DNA of 64,000 bases from Candidatus Thiodiazotropha sp. CDECU1 (GCF_963455295.1 NZ_OY734020.1:4340001-4404000), one strand, 5' to 3'; positions 27,604 through 36,725 are shown, counted from the first letter of the stretch. The notes: generated from the letters alone by a model not told the origin. Translations and numbers: made by a program.

Positions 27604-27790
27604 GTCCTGTTACCCAATAGTTGAAGTACTGGTAAAGCCATCCTCTTACGTGGCGACACCCCACGCCTGTTGTATGTGCGAGGATGAGACCACTCGATAG
27701 GGCATCGATTCGGTTGTATCAACTCTCACTCTGCACCCAGATACCCCGGGCCAGACCAAATACCCTGATTCGAACCGGGTTTATATTAGA

Positions 27791-27807
27791 TTTAGAATAA
27801 TTCTAAA
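27791..27807. promoter_or_regulatory. PerR-box-like palindrome upstream of the peroxidase gene
   Basis: TTTAGAATAATTCTAAA is a perfect 8-1-8 palindrome that matches the PerR consensus TTATAATNATTATAA in layout (7-1-7 core TTAGAAT A ATTCTAA). It lies in the 353-bp region between the peroxidase start and the Fur-family stop, which otherwise holds no gene. Confidence 0.7.
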
Positions 27808-27956
27808 ACATTGACATGGATCAACATTCAGTCAATGGAGAAAAGAAAAATTGTTGCAGCCGGTCTGTCAGCTTAAATCCCGGTGAGTCGGTTTAGCGGG
27901 TGCGGGCTGGTAGCCCGGGATAGGGCGGAATAATAGTGAAGTATCCGGTTAAGGAC

Positions 27957-28394
27957 CTAAGCAGAGGTGTTGTTCTTTACCCGAATAACCAGATCGACCA
28001 CATCCATGGCCGTACCCTCGGGGAGTTCCTGATCGACGAAGTGGTGTGCCAGACGATCTTTGACATCGATAAGATCCCCGGTGTCCACATTGTAGAAATG
28101 GTGGTGATGGCTGTTATTGGAGTCGTAGAAGGTGCGGCTCGCATCGATGAAGATCTCGCGCACCAGCCCTTTCCTGACAAACAGCCCCAGGGTATTGTAG
28201 ACCGTGGCCTTGGAAACCCTGGCACCAGTCTGATTCAGCATTTCGTACAACTGCTCGGCCGTCACATGTTGATTGCGTGCAAACAGGGTGTTGGCGATGA
28301 TTCCCCGCTGTTTGGTCAGATTGATGCCGCTATCGATGAGACGCTGTTTAATAGGGTCTCGGTTCGTAGACGGGCTGGTGATGTTAGCGCTCAT
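27957..28394 (-). CDS. Fur-family regulator, PerR-like
   Basis: Winged-helix repressor with a dimerisation domain. LTKQRGIIANTLF, HVTAEQLYEMLN and VSKATVYNTLGLF are the DNA-binding half; HHHHFYNVDTGDLIDV contains the regulatory metal site histidines. It lacks the CxxC pairs that hold the structural zinc in classical Fur and PerR, as in the proteobacterial PerR/Irr-like branch. The ATG at 28394 is preferred over a GTG at 28415. It lies between a peroxidase and rubrerythrin genes that both have candidate boxes. Confidence 0.85.
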   Translation of the reverse strand: MSANITSPSTNRDPIKQRLIDSGINLTKQRGIIANTLFARNQHVTAEQLYEMLNQTGARVSKATVYNTLGLFVRKGLVREIFIDASRTFYDSNNSHHHHFYNVDTGDLIDVKDRLAHHFVDQELPEGTAMDVVDLVIRVKNNTSA

Positions 28395-28538
28395 CAGCAA
28401 AGTATATGTACACACCCACTATCTTGCCAAGCCCAAAACCAAAAAAAGTCAGTTAAACAGGTGCTTTACTGACTGATAGGCCCGCTCGTCTTGCATACAA
28501 AGGGGGCTAATGGCTGGCGAATCAATTTTGAGGCTAGT

Positions 28539-28571
28539 AGAATCACACTTGGATACCAACTCTGTGATTCT
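28539..28571. promoter_or_regulatory. spaced dyad in the fur-rubrerythrin intergenic region
   Basis: AGAATCACA (28539-28547) and TGTGATTCT (28563-28571) form a perfect 9-bp inverted repeat with a 15-bp spacer. It could be an operator or an RNA hairpin. It lies between the divergent Fur-family and rubrerythrin genes. Confidence 0.4.
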
Positions 28572-28622
28572 TAGGCATTGCCTATCAACATCATTGAAAA
28601 GACCGCTCGATTCCAATCAATT

Positions 28623-28637
28623 TTATAACTATTCTAA
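28623..28637. promoter_or_regulatory. PerR-box-like site upstream of rubrerythrin
   Basis: TTATAACTATTCTAA agrees with the 7-1-7 palindrome of the site before the peroxidase gene: the right half ATTCTAA is identical, the left half matches at 5 of 7. It lies 69 bp before the rubrerythrin start, a good operator position. Confidence 0.5.
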
Positions 28638-28705
28638 ACATCTGCGAAGGGCCCCGCGGCTCGACGTTTCTTTCCACAATAAACCATCATTTTGGAGAAC
28701 CAGAT

Positions 28706-29122
28706 ATGGAACTCAAAGGTAGTCAGACTGAGCAAAATTTAAAAGACGCTTTCGCCGGAGAATCCCAAGCTAATCGCCGCTATCTCTACTTCGCCTCCAA
28801 GGCCGACATAGAGGGTTACAACGACGTCGCTGCCCTGTTCCGCTCCACCGCGGAAGGTGAAACCGGCCACGCTCATGGTCATCTGGAATATCTGGAGCAG
28901 TGTGGCGATCCTGCCACTGGCATGCCCATCGGCCCAACCGGAGACAACCTGAAGGCAGCCGTCGCCGGGGAGACCCATGAGTACACCGATATGTATCCCG
29001 GTATGGCCAAGACCGCCCGCGACGAGGGATTCGACGAGGTTGCTGACTGGTTCGAGACCCTGGCAAAGGCGGAACGCTCCCACGCAAACCGTTACCAAAA
29101 GGCATTAGACGAAATGGATTGA
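28706..29122 (+). CDS. rubrerythrin without rubredoxin domain
   Basis: Four-helix di-iron peroxidase. The iron-binding pattern is two half-sites: [10 protein letters not shown] and [14 protein letters not shown], then [12 protein letters not shown] and [10 protein letters not shown]. At 138 residues it has no C-terminal rubredoxin (no CxxC pair), so electrons must come from a partner, perhaps the Fe-S protein encoded next. GGAG precedes the ATG by 8 bases. First gene of a four-gene operon with a PerR-like box upstream. Confidence 0.92.
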   Translation: MELKGSQTEQNLKDAFAGESQANRRYLYFASKADIEGYNDVAALFRSTAEGETGHAHGHLEYLEQCGDPATGMPIGPTGDNLKAAVAGETHEYTDMYPGMAKTARDEGFDEVADWFETLAKAERSHANRYQKALDEMD

Positions 29123-29209
29123 TGTCCAGCCAGAGACCTGAGCCCAGGGTTCAGGAAGACCCATGGGCGGCCTCTGGGCCGCCCAACGCCACCATCAGGA
29201 GTGAATCTA

Positions 29210-30553
29210 ATGGCAGCACCCAGCAACCAGAGAGAAGGTAATCTGGAAGCCCCGACACGGCATCCAATCGACTGGAAGAACCCAGACTATTACAACGAAG
29301 AGATGCTCATGGCAGAGCTAGAGCGAGTGTTTGATCTGTGCCATGGGTGTAGACGCTGCGTCAGTCTCTGCCAAAGCTTTCCAACCCTGTTCGACCTGGT
29401 GGACGAGTCGGAGACCATGGAGGTCGATGGGGTCGATAAAAACGACTATTGGCAGGTAGTCGATCACTGCTATCTCTGCGACCTCTGCTACATGACCAAG
29501 TGCCCCTACGTGCCGCCCCATGACTGGAACATCGACTTTCCTCACCTGATGCTGCGCGGCAAGGCCGTCAAGTATAAGAAGGGTGATGTGAAGCTTCGCG
29601 ACCGGCTCCTCACCAGCACCGACAACCTGGGTAAACTGGCAGGCATCCCTGTGGTTGCCGGGGTGGTGAACCGTTTTAACCAGGCAAAGAATTTTCGCGA
29701 GATACTCGATCACTCACTGGGTGTTCATCCCGAAGCGAAATTACCCGAATTTCATGCCAAGCCGCTACGCAAGCGTCTGGCCGAGAGAATCAACAGCGCT
29801 GCCGAGGGAACACCTGCCGGCGCCACCAAAGGCAAGGTAGCCCTGTTCAGCACCTGCTACGGCAACTATAACGAGCCCCACGTCGGTGAGGACCTGGTAG
29901 CCGTCTTCGAACACAACGACATCCCCGTCACCATTGCCGAAAAGGAGCAGTGCTGTGGCATGCCAAAGCTGGAGCTGGGTAATCTCGATGCCGTGGAGGC
30001 AGCCAAAGACGCCAATATCCCGGTCCTGGCCAAACTGGTCGATGCCGGATGGGATATCGTGGCGCCCGTCCCCTCATGCGCATTGATGTTCAAACAGGAG
30101 CTGCCATTGCTGTTCCCGGATGATCCGGCGGTGAAAAAGGTGGCGGATGCCATCTTCGATATCTTCGAATACCTGATGATCCGGCATAAAAACGGCCTCC
30201 TGAAGACCGACTTCAGTCAGGGGCTGGGCAAGGTCGCCTATCATGCCGCCTGCCATCAGCGGGTACAGAATATCGGCGCAAAAACCAAGGAACTGCTCAG
30301 CCTGATCCCGGATACGCAGGTCAGCGCCATCGAGCGCTGTTCAGGCCACGACGGTACCTATGCGGTCAAGAGCGAGTTTCATCAACATGCGATGAAGATC
30401 GGCAAACCGGTGGTCAACCGGGTCAAACAGGCAGAGGCCGACCACTACGGCAGTGACTGCCCGATGGCGGGCCACCATATCGAAAACGGCCTGCGTGACG
30501 GTAGTGTTCCGGAACATCCGATCAGTCTGTTACGCCTCGCATACGGTCTTTAA
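29210..30553 (+). CDS. Fe-S oxidoreductase, GlpC/HdrD-like
   Basis: 447 residues. The N-terminal ferredoxin domain has two [4Fe-4S] motifs, CHGCRRCVSLC and CYLCDLCYMTKCP; the C-terminal half has CCG-type repeats: EKEQCCGMP and a second one altered to ERCSGHDG, with AYHAACHQR. Such proteins move electrons in heterodisulfide-reductase-like and glycerol-3-phosphate dehydrogenase complexes. In this family next to rubrerythrin and DUF3501 it probably feeds electrons to the di-iron peroxidase (inference). AGGAG is 8 bases before the ATG at 29210; a GTG at 29201 is too close to that site. Confidence 0.88.
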   Translation: MAAPSNQREGNLEAPTRHPIDWKNPDYYNEEMLMAELERVFDLCHGCRRCVSLCQSFPTLFDLVDESETMEVDGVDKNDYWQVVDHCYLCDLCYMTKCPYVPPHDWNIDFPHLMLRGKAVKYKKGDVKLRDRLLTSTDNLGKLAGIPVVAGVVNRFNQAKNFREILDHSLGVHPEAKLPEFHAKPLRKRLAERINSAAEGTPAGATKGKVALFSTCYGNYNEPHVGEDLVAVFEHNDIPVTIAEKEQCCGMPKLELGNLDAVEAAKDANIPVLAKLVDAGWDIVAPVPSCALMFKQELPLLFPDDPAVKKVADAIFDIFEYLMIRHKNGLLKTDFSQGLGKVAYHAACHQRVQNIGAKTKELLSLIPDTQVSAIERCSGHDGTYAVKSEFHQHAMKIGKPVVNRVKQAEADHYGSDCPMAGHHIENGLRDGSVPEHPISLLRLAYGL

Positions 30554-30573
30554 AAGCTTAGAAGGAGCAGAAC

Positions 30574-30861
30574 ATGTCGAACGAAGGCTACCATGAACCC
30601 ATTGAACAACTGAGCGACGATACCCGTGATATGCATCGGGCGATTGTTTCACTGATGGAGGAACTCGAGGCGGTCGACTGGTATAACCAACGGGTGGATG
30701 CCTGTAGCGATGCAAATCTTCGGGCCATCCTCGCCCATAACAGAGATGAGGAGAAAGAGCACGCTGCCATGGTACTGGAGTGGATCAGACGCAAAGACCC
30801 CAGCTTCGACAAAGAGTTGAAAGACTACCTCTTCACTGACAAGCCCATTGCTCACGAATAA
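30574..30861 (+). CDS. encapsulated-ferritin-like protein (EncFtn family), no encapsulin in sight
   Basis: 95 residues of two helices matching the EncFtn family of half-ferritins that form annular decamers inside encapsulin shells. Diagnostic stretches are MEELEAVDWYNQRVDA (28-43) and ILAHNRDEEKEHAAM (52-66), which hold the Glu and His ferroxidase ligands; the second half of the fold comes from dimerisation. The usual C-terminal encapsulin-targeting tail is absent: the protein ends at TDKPIAHE. No encapsulin shell gene lies in the window. GAAGGAG precedes the ATG. Confidence 0.85.
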   Translation: MSNEGYHEPIEQLSDDTRDMHRAIVSLMEELEAVDWYNQRVDACSDANLRAILAHNRDEEKEHAAMVLEWIRRKDPSFDKELKDYLFTDKPIAHE

Positions 30862-30939
30862 GGGAAAAGACCGATCAAAGCCCGCCAGCGTTGGAAATAT
30901 GGCCAGTTGCGATATTGAGAATTATATTAGGAGAGATCA

Positions 30940-31524
30940 ATGACCCACCTTTCACACAGCGACCTCTACAGTCTCGAGGAGTACGCACGGATTCGCCAGG
31001 AATTCAGGGCCAAGGTGATAGACCATAAGAAGAATCGACGCCTTGCCATCGGTCCGAACGCCGCCCTCTATTTCGAGGATGAACTGACCATGCAGTATCA
31101 GATTCAGGAGATGCTGCGGATCGAGCGGATATTTGAACAGCAAGGCATCCAGGATGAGCTCGACGTCTACAACCCACTGATTCCGGACGGTATGAACTGG
31201 AAAGCGACTTTCATGATGGAGTATCACGATGTGGACGAACGCAAGGAGGCACTGGCCAAGCTGATCGGTATCGAGCAGGCCATCTGGGTGCAGGTCGCCG
31301 ATTTTGGCAAGGTCAGGCCCATCGCCAACGAGGACCTGGAACGCAGCACTGAAGACAAAACATCAGCAGTGCATTTTCTCCGCTTTGAACTGACCCAGCC
31401 TATGATCAATGCCCTGAAGAGTGGTTCAGCCCTAGCCGCAGGTATAGATCATCCCAACTACAACTATTCGGTCGACACCATTGAAGCCAGTATCCGGGAG
31501 TCGTTGATAAACGATCTTCAGTGA
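30940..31524 (+). CDS. DUF3501 family protein
   Basis: 194-residue soluble protein of DUF3501. Family stretches: YARIRQEFRAKVIDHKKNRRLAIGP, FEDELTMQYQIQEMLRIERIF, and YNPLIPDGMNWKATFMMEY. It regularly occurs after rubrerythrin and GlpC-like genes, and its function in this peroxide or iron-handling set is unknown. AGGAGA is 6 bases before the ATG. Last gene of the operon; a hairpin follows at 31549-31577. Confidence 0.9.
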   Translation: MTHLSHSDLYSLEEYARIRQEFRAKVIDHKKNRRLAIGPNAALYFEDELTMQYQIQEMLRIERIFEQQGIQDELDVYNPLIPDGMNWKATFMMEYHDVDERKEALAKLIGIEQAIWVQVADFGKVRPIANEDLERSTEDKTSAVHFLRFELTQPMINALKSGSALAAGIDHPNYNYSVDTIEASIRESLINDLQ

Positions 31525-31548
31525 CAGGTTAGAATTGTACATACCCCG

Positions 31549-31577
31549 TGTCAGGGCCCCTGATAGGCGCCCTGACA
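31549..31577. terminator. hairpin after the rubrerythrin operon
   Basis: TGTCAGGGC pairs with GCCCTGACA with an 11-nt loop, 25 bp after the DUF3501 stop. The following bases (TCGTGGTTATT) give only a weak T tract. The rest of the 370-bp gap up to 31894 is AT-rich and shows no gene. Confidence 0.55.
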
Positions 31578-31894
31578 TCGTGGTTATTCCACCAGCGCAT
31601 CGTTAATATTCGTTAAATCTTTAAACCAAAAAGGCCAACCGGCATCTCGGCGAGAGAGCCAAAAAACCACTATTCCGCTGACTTATTACACCGTCAGCCC
31701 CTATGGCCATAGCAGACGACTGATATCGATCCAAGACACATACCTTGCCGAATCGTGTGCAGTACAGCATCACATCCCTCACTGCCACGCACAACATAGG
31801 TTGACGAAGCGGTCATTCACTTTAATAATCATCCCTATCCAACATGTATATTCGCACGCTGGACTGCCACATATACCAATAAAGGAACATTGTC

Positions 31895-32290
31895 ATGATG
31901 ATCGATCACACCTCCCGACTTTGGCGTACACCCACACTACCCATTTTCAGCGCACTCATCTTCACCGCGCTCATTGGCTGCAGTTCAACCCCCGAGCCGG
32001 TTGCGGAGATGGCGGCCGCCAAGACATCCCTGGTGGCGGCAGAAAATGAAGAGACCACGAGGCACGCCCCGGTTGCTATCGATCGGGCCAAACAGAAGCT
32101 GAAGCGTGCCGAAACCGCGATTGCCAAGGAGGAGTACGAAGAGGCAAAACGACTGGCTGAGGAGGCCCAGGCCGACGCAGAGCTGGCCCAGGCAGTCGCG
32201 GCAAAGAGTGAGGCGGAAAAGGCCGTCAAAGAGCTGGAAAACAGCATTCAGGTGTTGCGTGAAGAGATCATGCGGGCCAGGAGCCGGTAA
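31895..32290 (+). CDS. DUF4398 lipoprotein
   Basis: 131 residues with a lipoprotein signal: hydrophobic stretch then LIGC, so Cys is lipidated at about residue 29. The mature part is Ala/Glu-rich coiled coil with repeated AKSEAEKAVKE-like heptads, the DUF4398 pattern. Probably lies in the periplasm on the inner face of the outer membrane. It is followed by a related lipoprotein with an OmpA domain, so the pair look like duplicates. Confidence 0.85.
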   Translation: MMIDHTSRLWRTPTLPIFSALIFTALIGCSSTPEPVAEMAAAKTSLVAAENEETTRHAPVAIDRAKQKLKRAETAIAKEEYEEAKRLAEEAQADAELAQAVAAKSEAEKAVKELENSIQVLREEIMRARSR

Positions 32291-32326
32291 ACCATAAGCA
32301 AACCCAATGATTAGGGGAGATCTACA

Positions 32327-33160
32327 ATGTCTCGAACAATGATCAACTTGTTCACCGCCACATCTCTGGCACTACTCTTTACCGCCTGCGGCACCCTGCC
32401 GAAAAACCAGGCCCTGCTCGATGCCGAGCAGAGCTATGCAGACGCCAAGCAGAAGGAGCATCTGCTGCGCTACGCACCCGCAGAATTGGATCGGGCCAAT
32501 CTGGCCCTTACCCGGGCGGCGGCAGCGGAAAATGAAGAGGATATGACCTCGCTGGCCTACGTGGGCAAGACCCGCATCGACATCGCCAAATCGGTTGCCG
32601 CGCGCAAGGCCGCTTCCGCAAGACTCACCGAGCTGGGTGAAATCAAAGACAAGGAGCGGCTGCGGGCAAGGGAGATCGAGATTCAACTCGAGCAGCAGGC
32701 AAAGACCGAGGCGCTGCGGGAGAAGGAGGCCGCCCTCATGGAGCGGGAGAACGCCCTGGCCAAAGCGGAAGCGCTGCGCAAGGAGCTCGAAGATCTGCAG
32801 GCGATGAAGACCGAGCGCGGAATCGTCCTGACCCTGGGCGACGTGCTCTTCTCCACCGGCAAGACCGAACTCCTGCCGGGGGCTATGACCACCATCGACA
32901 AACTCGCCTCTTTTCTTGCCGAATATCCGGACAAGACCCTGCTGGTGGAGGGACACACCGACAATGTGGGCACGGATGAGTATAACCAGAACCTGTCCGA
33001 GCGGCGCGCACTCTCGGTGAAGAACGCCTTGATGCAGGCCGGGGTCGACGGATCACGCATCGATACCATGGGGCTTGGCGAGACCCATCCCATCACCGAC
33101 AACAGTACCAGTGCGGGGCGACTGAAGAATCGCCGGGTGGAGATTGTGATACGCGATTGA
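32327..33160 (+). CDS. DUF4398-OmpA peptidoglycan-binding lipoprotein
   Basis: 277 residues: lipobox FTACG at ~21, DUF4398 coiled coil (~25-160) and an OmpA-like domain (~165-275) with VEGHTDNVGTDEYNQNLSERRA and GLGETHPITDN...GRLKNRRVEI, which carries the Asp/Arg residues that bind meso-diaminopimelate. It probably tethers the outer membrane to peptidoglycan. GGGGAG precedes the ATG. Confidence 0.92.
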   Translation: MSRTMINLFTATSLALLFTACGTLPKNQALLDAEQSYADAKQKEHLLRYAPAELDRANLALTRAAAAENEEDMTSLAYVGKTRIDIAKSVAARKAASARLTELGEIKDKERLRAREIEIQLEQQAKTEALREKEAALMERENALAKAEALRKELEDLQAMKTERGIVLTLGDVLFSTGKTELLPGAMTTIDKLASFLAEYPDKTLLVEGHTDNVGTDEYNQNLSERRALSVKNALMQAGVDGSRIDTMGLGETHPITDNSTSAGRLKNRRVEIVIRD

Positions 33161-33193
33161 GCGAAGCGACCCTGTCACAGCCAGTGATCCAAT

Positions 33194-35134
33194 TTACGGG
33201 TGCGGTTTAACCGCACCCGTCCTCCTTGGATCTTGCCTGTATCGGGAATCCAACCAGAACAGAAACGCCATTGTTAAAAGGCAATAGAAGAGCGCCATCA
33301 ACGGCGCGAACCATAGGGAGTGGTTGTTTTTTAAGCGATAAGCCTGGGTTGGCCGGATTGTCACCACGCTATCCTTCACCCTGGTTGATGAGAGATCCAC
33401 AACCTCTCTGAACCCCTCTGACTCGATCAACACCCTGCCCTTATCTTCGCCCGTGACAAGCACGACCTCTAGCGCCAAACCATGGGTCGGCACGCTAGCT
33501 ATCAGCACACCATGACTGCTATTCCCTTTGAGCCGTCCCTCTCCGTCCGTTTGCCAACCATGGGGCGACAGTTCGCCATCCAGATTGATTCCCATCCAGC
33601 GGGGTTTCGAAGCGCTTTGCAGGCCCTTTACTGTGACCATTTTTTCATCCATTGGAGTCAAGCTCAGTTGACGATCGATCGGCGGCAAGGAGCTGGATGC
33701 CGCCAGCAGGCCGACGCTTATACCAAGCAACGCAATTACAGCTTTAGTTGTCCAGTTGCCAATAGAGATGATACGGCCTTCCCTATTTGCAACAACCAAA
33801 GTAAAAACAGCTATCACCATACCGAGGTATATCGAGAAACCTGACCAGTAGAAATAGCGATACTCAGCAGAAACCGTCACCAAGAAGTAGCTTAGAATGT
33901 TGACCAGGCCGGAACACAATAGCGCCATTGCAAAGAGGCCGCTGCCGTCTATTGTCGTGCGCCTGAATATCAACAGTGAAAGACCAGATATAGCTATAAC
34001 CGCGAATAGCAGCGGTCTGCCAAGCAGGTCATTGATCTTTGAGGTTACATAACTCTGCACAATGACCGTTGCCAACCTGGAAGGATCGGTTTCGACTTCC
34101 CAATGGAACAGCTTGCTCTCTCCCGGTTTATAGAACATGGCGCGGGAGTTTGGATCGCTGATACTTTTGTGGAAGCTGGCTGAGACCACAGAAAACAGGG
34201 CGAGCGGGTTTTCCAGCACCTCGCTTATCCATACCTTGGTCAAGCTGGCTGAACCCCAGATTTTCTGGCGCAAAAGCTCATTGTGTATAAAACCGCACTT
34301 ACCCCAAAGCGCGGCCGTATCCCACTGTATCGGCGTATAGCACGACTCGACTATTCTTCTCGCCTGATCGTCGCTCCACTCGCCAGGAAGAAGATTTCTG
34401 CCCACCACATAGGAGAGACCGAGCAACTGATATGTTTTGATACTGTCGCCTGGATGCAATCTATCGGCCCGGGTCAATGTCAAGAGCGTGGAATTGAGCG
34501 TTGGCATCAACAGAAGCACCACTACACCGGCAAGTATGTTACGCCGCCATCCCAATCCATGATTGATATAGAGCAGCAAGGGTATGATGGCGAAAACGGC
34601 ATTTAACCGGGTCAGAAAGGCGGCCAGCACCAACAGATTGGAGACAACAAGAAAGATAATCTTTTTACCGCGGGTCACGCTATCCCGGTTTGCAAGAAAA
34701 CCGAACACCCCCGCCGCCAGCAGCCATCCTACCAGCAGTACATCCTTGTGCACATTGCCCAGCATATTGAATGCGCCCGGCAGCAACGGGACAACCAGGA
34801 TAGCGAGCGAGAAAATACCGATGCGCCGAGCGTAGAGAGTCGTCAGTACAGCAATACTCCCCCATATCAACACATTGACCAAGATGACAAAGCCGAACGG
34901 ACCGGGAATCAGGGCATGAATCAATGACCACACCAAAGTGGAGAAAGGCGCATGCCAGTCGCTGAATTTACCTGTATGAATTTGCGTGAGTTGATTGATG
35001 GAATCTGGATTCAAATAGCCTGGGTAACTGGCGTAGAGGACAAACATTACGGCAGACAGAACCACAACAATTGTGATCATTTTGATTGTTGCCGAATCTA
35101 TTTTACCGAAATCGACTTTTGCCAGGCTTTGCAT
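33194..35134 (-). CDS. multi-pass membrane protein, probable GT-C-type glycosyltransferase or polymerase
   Basis: About 646 residues with roughly 10-12 transmembrane helices in the first ~450 residues, a periplasmic C-terminal part and one more helix (FAPLMALFYCLLTMAFLF) near the end. The loop after the first helix (YPGYLNPDSINQL, then WHAPFS) resembles the DE/DxD-like catalytic loop of GT-C enzymes. I chose the start at 35134, 7 bp after the GtrA stop. It is the third gene of a GT2-GtrA operon and so probably adds a sugar to a polyprenol or surface glycan (inference). Family not named. Confidence 0.6.
   Translation of the reverse strand: MQSLAKVDFGKIDSATIKMITIVVVLSAVMFVLYASYPGYLNPDSINQLTQIHTGKFSDWHAPFSTLVWSLIHALIPGPFGFVILVNVLIWGSIAVLTTLYARRIGIFSLAILVVPLLPGAFNMLGNVHKDVLLVGWLLAAGVFGFLANRDSVTRGKKIIFLVVSNLLVLAAFLTRLNAVFAIIPLLLYINHGLGWRRNILAGVVVLLLMPTLNSTLLTLTRADRLHPGDSIKTYQLLGLSYVVGRNLLPGEWSDDQARRIVESCYTPIQWDTAALWGKCGFIHNELLRQKIWGSASLTKVWISEVLENPLALFSVVSASFHKSISDPNSRAMFYKPGESKLFHWEVETDPSRLATVIVQSYVTSKINDLLGRPLLFAVIAISGLSLLIFRRTTIDGSGLFAMALLCSGLVNILSYFLVTVSAEYRYFYWSGFSIYLGMVIAVFTLVVANREGRIISIGNWTTKAVIALLGISVGLLAASSSLPPIDRQLSLTPMDEKMVTVKGLQSASKPRWMGINLDGELSPHGWQTDGEGRLKGNSSHGVLIASVPTHGLALEVVLVTGEDKGRVLIESEGFREVVDLSSTRVKDSVVTIRPTQAYRLKNNHSLWFAPLMALFYCLLTMAFLFWLDSRYRQDPRRTGAVKPHP
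33196..33220. terminator. bidirectional hairpin at convergent gene ends
   Basis: ACGGGTGCGGTT pairs with AACCGCACCCGT around a single T: a 12-bp perfect stem. It serves the OmpA gene and overlaps the last codons of the minus-strand membrane-protein gene (AVKPHP). Confidence 0.65.
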
Positions 35135-35141
35135 GCAAGCA

Positions 35142-35525
35142 CTATTTCGGGTAGGTAAAGACGAAATGCTTCGCCAGCATGAAATTGACAAGCATGCCTG
35201 CGAGGGCACCGGCCGCCACCGCGACAGGCAGCCACAAAGTTGTGAGGTCGAGTAGATTTACCAGCGTGAAGTAGATCAAAAGATTGACAACCCCGCCACC
35301 CAGGGCGGTTGTAAAGTAGCGTGAAAACTCAGTTATCAATGATAATTCCCTATAATTGGTAAAGGTGTGTTTCCTGTTTATGAGCCAGGTCGCGACCACC
35401 GCCGCACTGAAGGAGAAGAGGCGCCCCAGATGGGGACCCACTAAAAGGTTGGACAGCAACAGAACGACGACATCGACCAGATAGCCCACGCTTCCGGCTA
35501 CTGCGAACATGCCAATCTGCTTCAT
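35142..35525 (-). CDS. GtrA-family membrane protein
   Basis: 127 residues and four transmembrane helices, the GtrA fold thought to flip polyprenyl-phosphate-linked sugars. Family marks: FAVAGSVGYLVDVVVLLL at the start, RKHTFTNY in the first loop, and the last helix LAGMLVNFMLAKHFVF. It lies 3 bp after the GT2 gene and 7 bp before the next, as in typical GtrA/GtrB operons. Confidence 0.9.
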   Translation of the reverse strand: MKQIGMFAVAGSVGYLVDVVVLLLSNLLVGPHLGRLFSFSAAVVATWLINRKHTFTNYRELSLITEFSRYFTTALGGGVVNLLIYFTLVNLLDLTTLWLPVAVAAGALAGMLVNFMLAKHFVFTYPK

Positions 35526-35528
35526 CGC

Positions 35529-36551
35529 CTAGTTTTCATCTCGCTTCGACCTGGAAACAGAGGGTATGGAGAGATAGTGCAGCTGCTTTATCTCCCGCCT
35601 GCCTATGGTGACCGTTTCCAGGATGATCCCGGTAATCAAACAGATCACGCCTGTTACCGACAGGCCGGTACTCAGAATGGCCGTCGGAAACCTAGGCACC
35701 AAGCCGGAGTCGGCATAAGTGATCGCTAACGGCACGGCGAGGGCAACTGAGGTCAAAATAAACATCAACGCAGCCAGGCCGTAAAACCTAAACGGACGCT
35801 CTACAGCGAACAGCTTGACAATGGTTTTAAGAATACGAAAACCATCGGCATAGGTGCGAAGCTTGCTTTCCGACTCTAGCGGCCTGATACCATAGGGGGT
35901 ACTCAATTCACCGCAAGGCATACGCAACTCGAGGGCATGGATGGTGAGCTCTGTCTCTATCTCAAAACCCTTTGACATCGCGGGAAACGACTTGACGAAA
36001 CGGCGGCTAAAGATCCGGTATCCAGACAACATGTCGGTAAAGCCGCTGCCGAAGATGCTGGTCATGGTGCGGGTAAGCAGGCGATTGCCGGAGCGGTGAC
36101 CTCTTCTATAGGCCTCGCTCTGATGGTGATTGCGAATACCGACCACCATATCGAGGTTGTCCCGCAACAGTTTTCTTATCATCAGCGGTGCGCTCGGTGC
36201 ATGATAGGTCGCATCACCGTCCGCCATCACATAGATATCGGCATCTATATCGGCGAACATGCGCCTTGCCACATTGCCCTTGCCCGGCAGATCAACCCGC
36301 CGAACCACCGCTCCAGCTGCCTCAGCCACTTCAGCCGTCCTATCCGTCGAACTGTTGTCGAAGACATAGACCACGGCCGCCGGCAGGGAGAGGCGAAAAT
36401 CGCCAACGACTGTCGCGATCGCAGCTTCCTCATTGTAACAGGGGAGAATTACCGCCAGCCGAAGATCAGTCGGACTGAGATCGGCATCAGCAGTTTGTCG
36501 GTAGTAGTATGCTCCGGGTGATAGAACTGAATCCCTTGCTGGTGATTCCAT
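35529..36551 (-). CDS. GT2 polyprenyl-phosphate glycosyltransferase (GtrB-like)
   Basis: 340 residues. GT-A domain with LPCYNEEAAI, FDNSSTDRT, and MADGDATY (the DxD region); two C-terminal membrane helices (~265-320) hold it in the membrane. It resembles dolichol-phosphate mannosyltransferase and GtrB, which move a sugar from a nucleotide donor to undecaprenyl phosphate. Operon with gtrA and a large membrane protein. Confidence 0.92.
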   Translation of the reverse strand: MESPARDSVLSPGAYYYRQTADADLSPTDLRLAVILPCYNEEAAIATVVGDFRLSLPAAVVYVFDNSSTDRTAEVAEAAGAVVRRVDLPGKGNVARRMFADIDADIYVMADGDATYHAPSAPLMIRKLLRDNLDMVVGIRNHHQSEAYRRGHRSGNRLLTRTMTSIFGSGFTDMLSGYRIFSRRFVKSFPAMSKGFEIETELTIHALELRMPCGELSTPYGIRPLESESKLRTYADGFRILKTIVKLFAVERPFRFYGLAALMFILTSVALAVPLAITYADSGLVPRFPTAILSTGLSVTGVICLITGIILETVTIGRREIKQLHYLSIPSVSRSKRDEN

Positions 36552-36682
36552 TTACCTTTCATCCATTTCATTATCTGTGCAATAACTGCTCTTCGTCCGC
36601 TAACGATACCTCAAGTCGGTGATAAATGCAGCTTGCAGGGCCGTGGGCCTCCGTCCCGGCCAACTCTTTATTCGTACCCAAA

Positions 36683-36725
36683 ACTGCACCGGCAGTGGTT
36701 GGGAGTTAACCGCCGCCGGTGCAGT
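36683..36725 (-). terminator. hairpin downstream of the cyanate operon
   Basis: ACTGCACCGGC (36683-36693) pairs with GCCGGTGCAGT (36715-36725), an 11-bp stem with a ~21-nt loop. On the minus strand it is followed by TTTGGG. It lies 31 bp after the CbiM-like stop. Confidence 0.55.
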
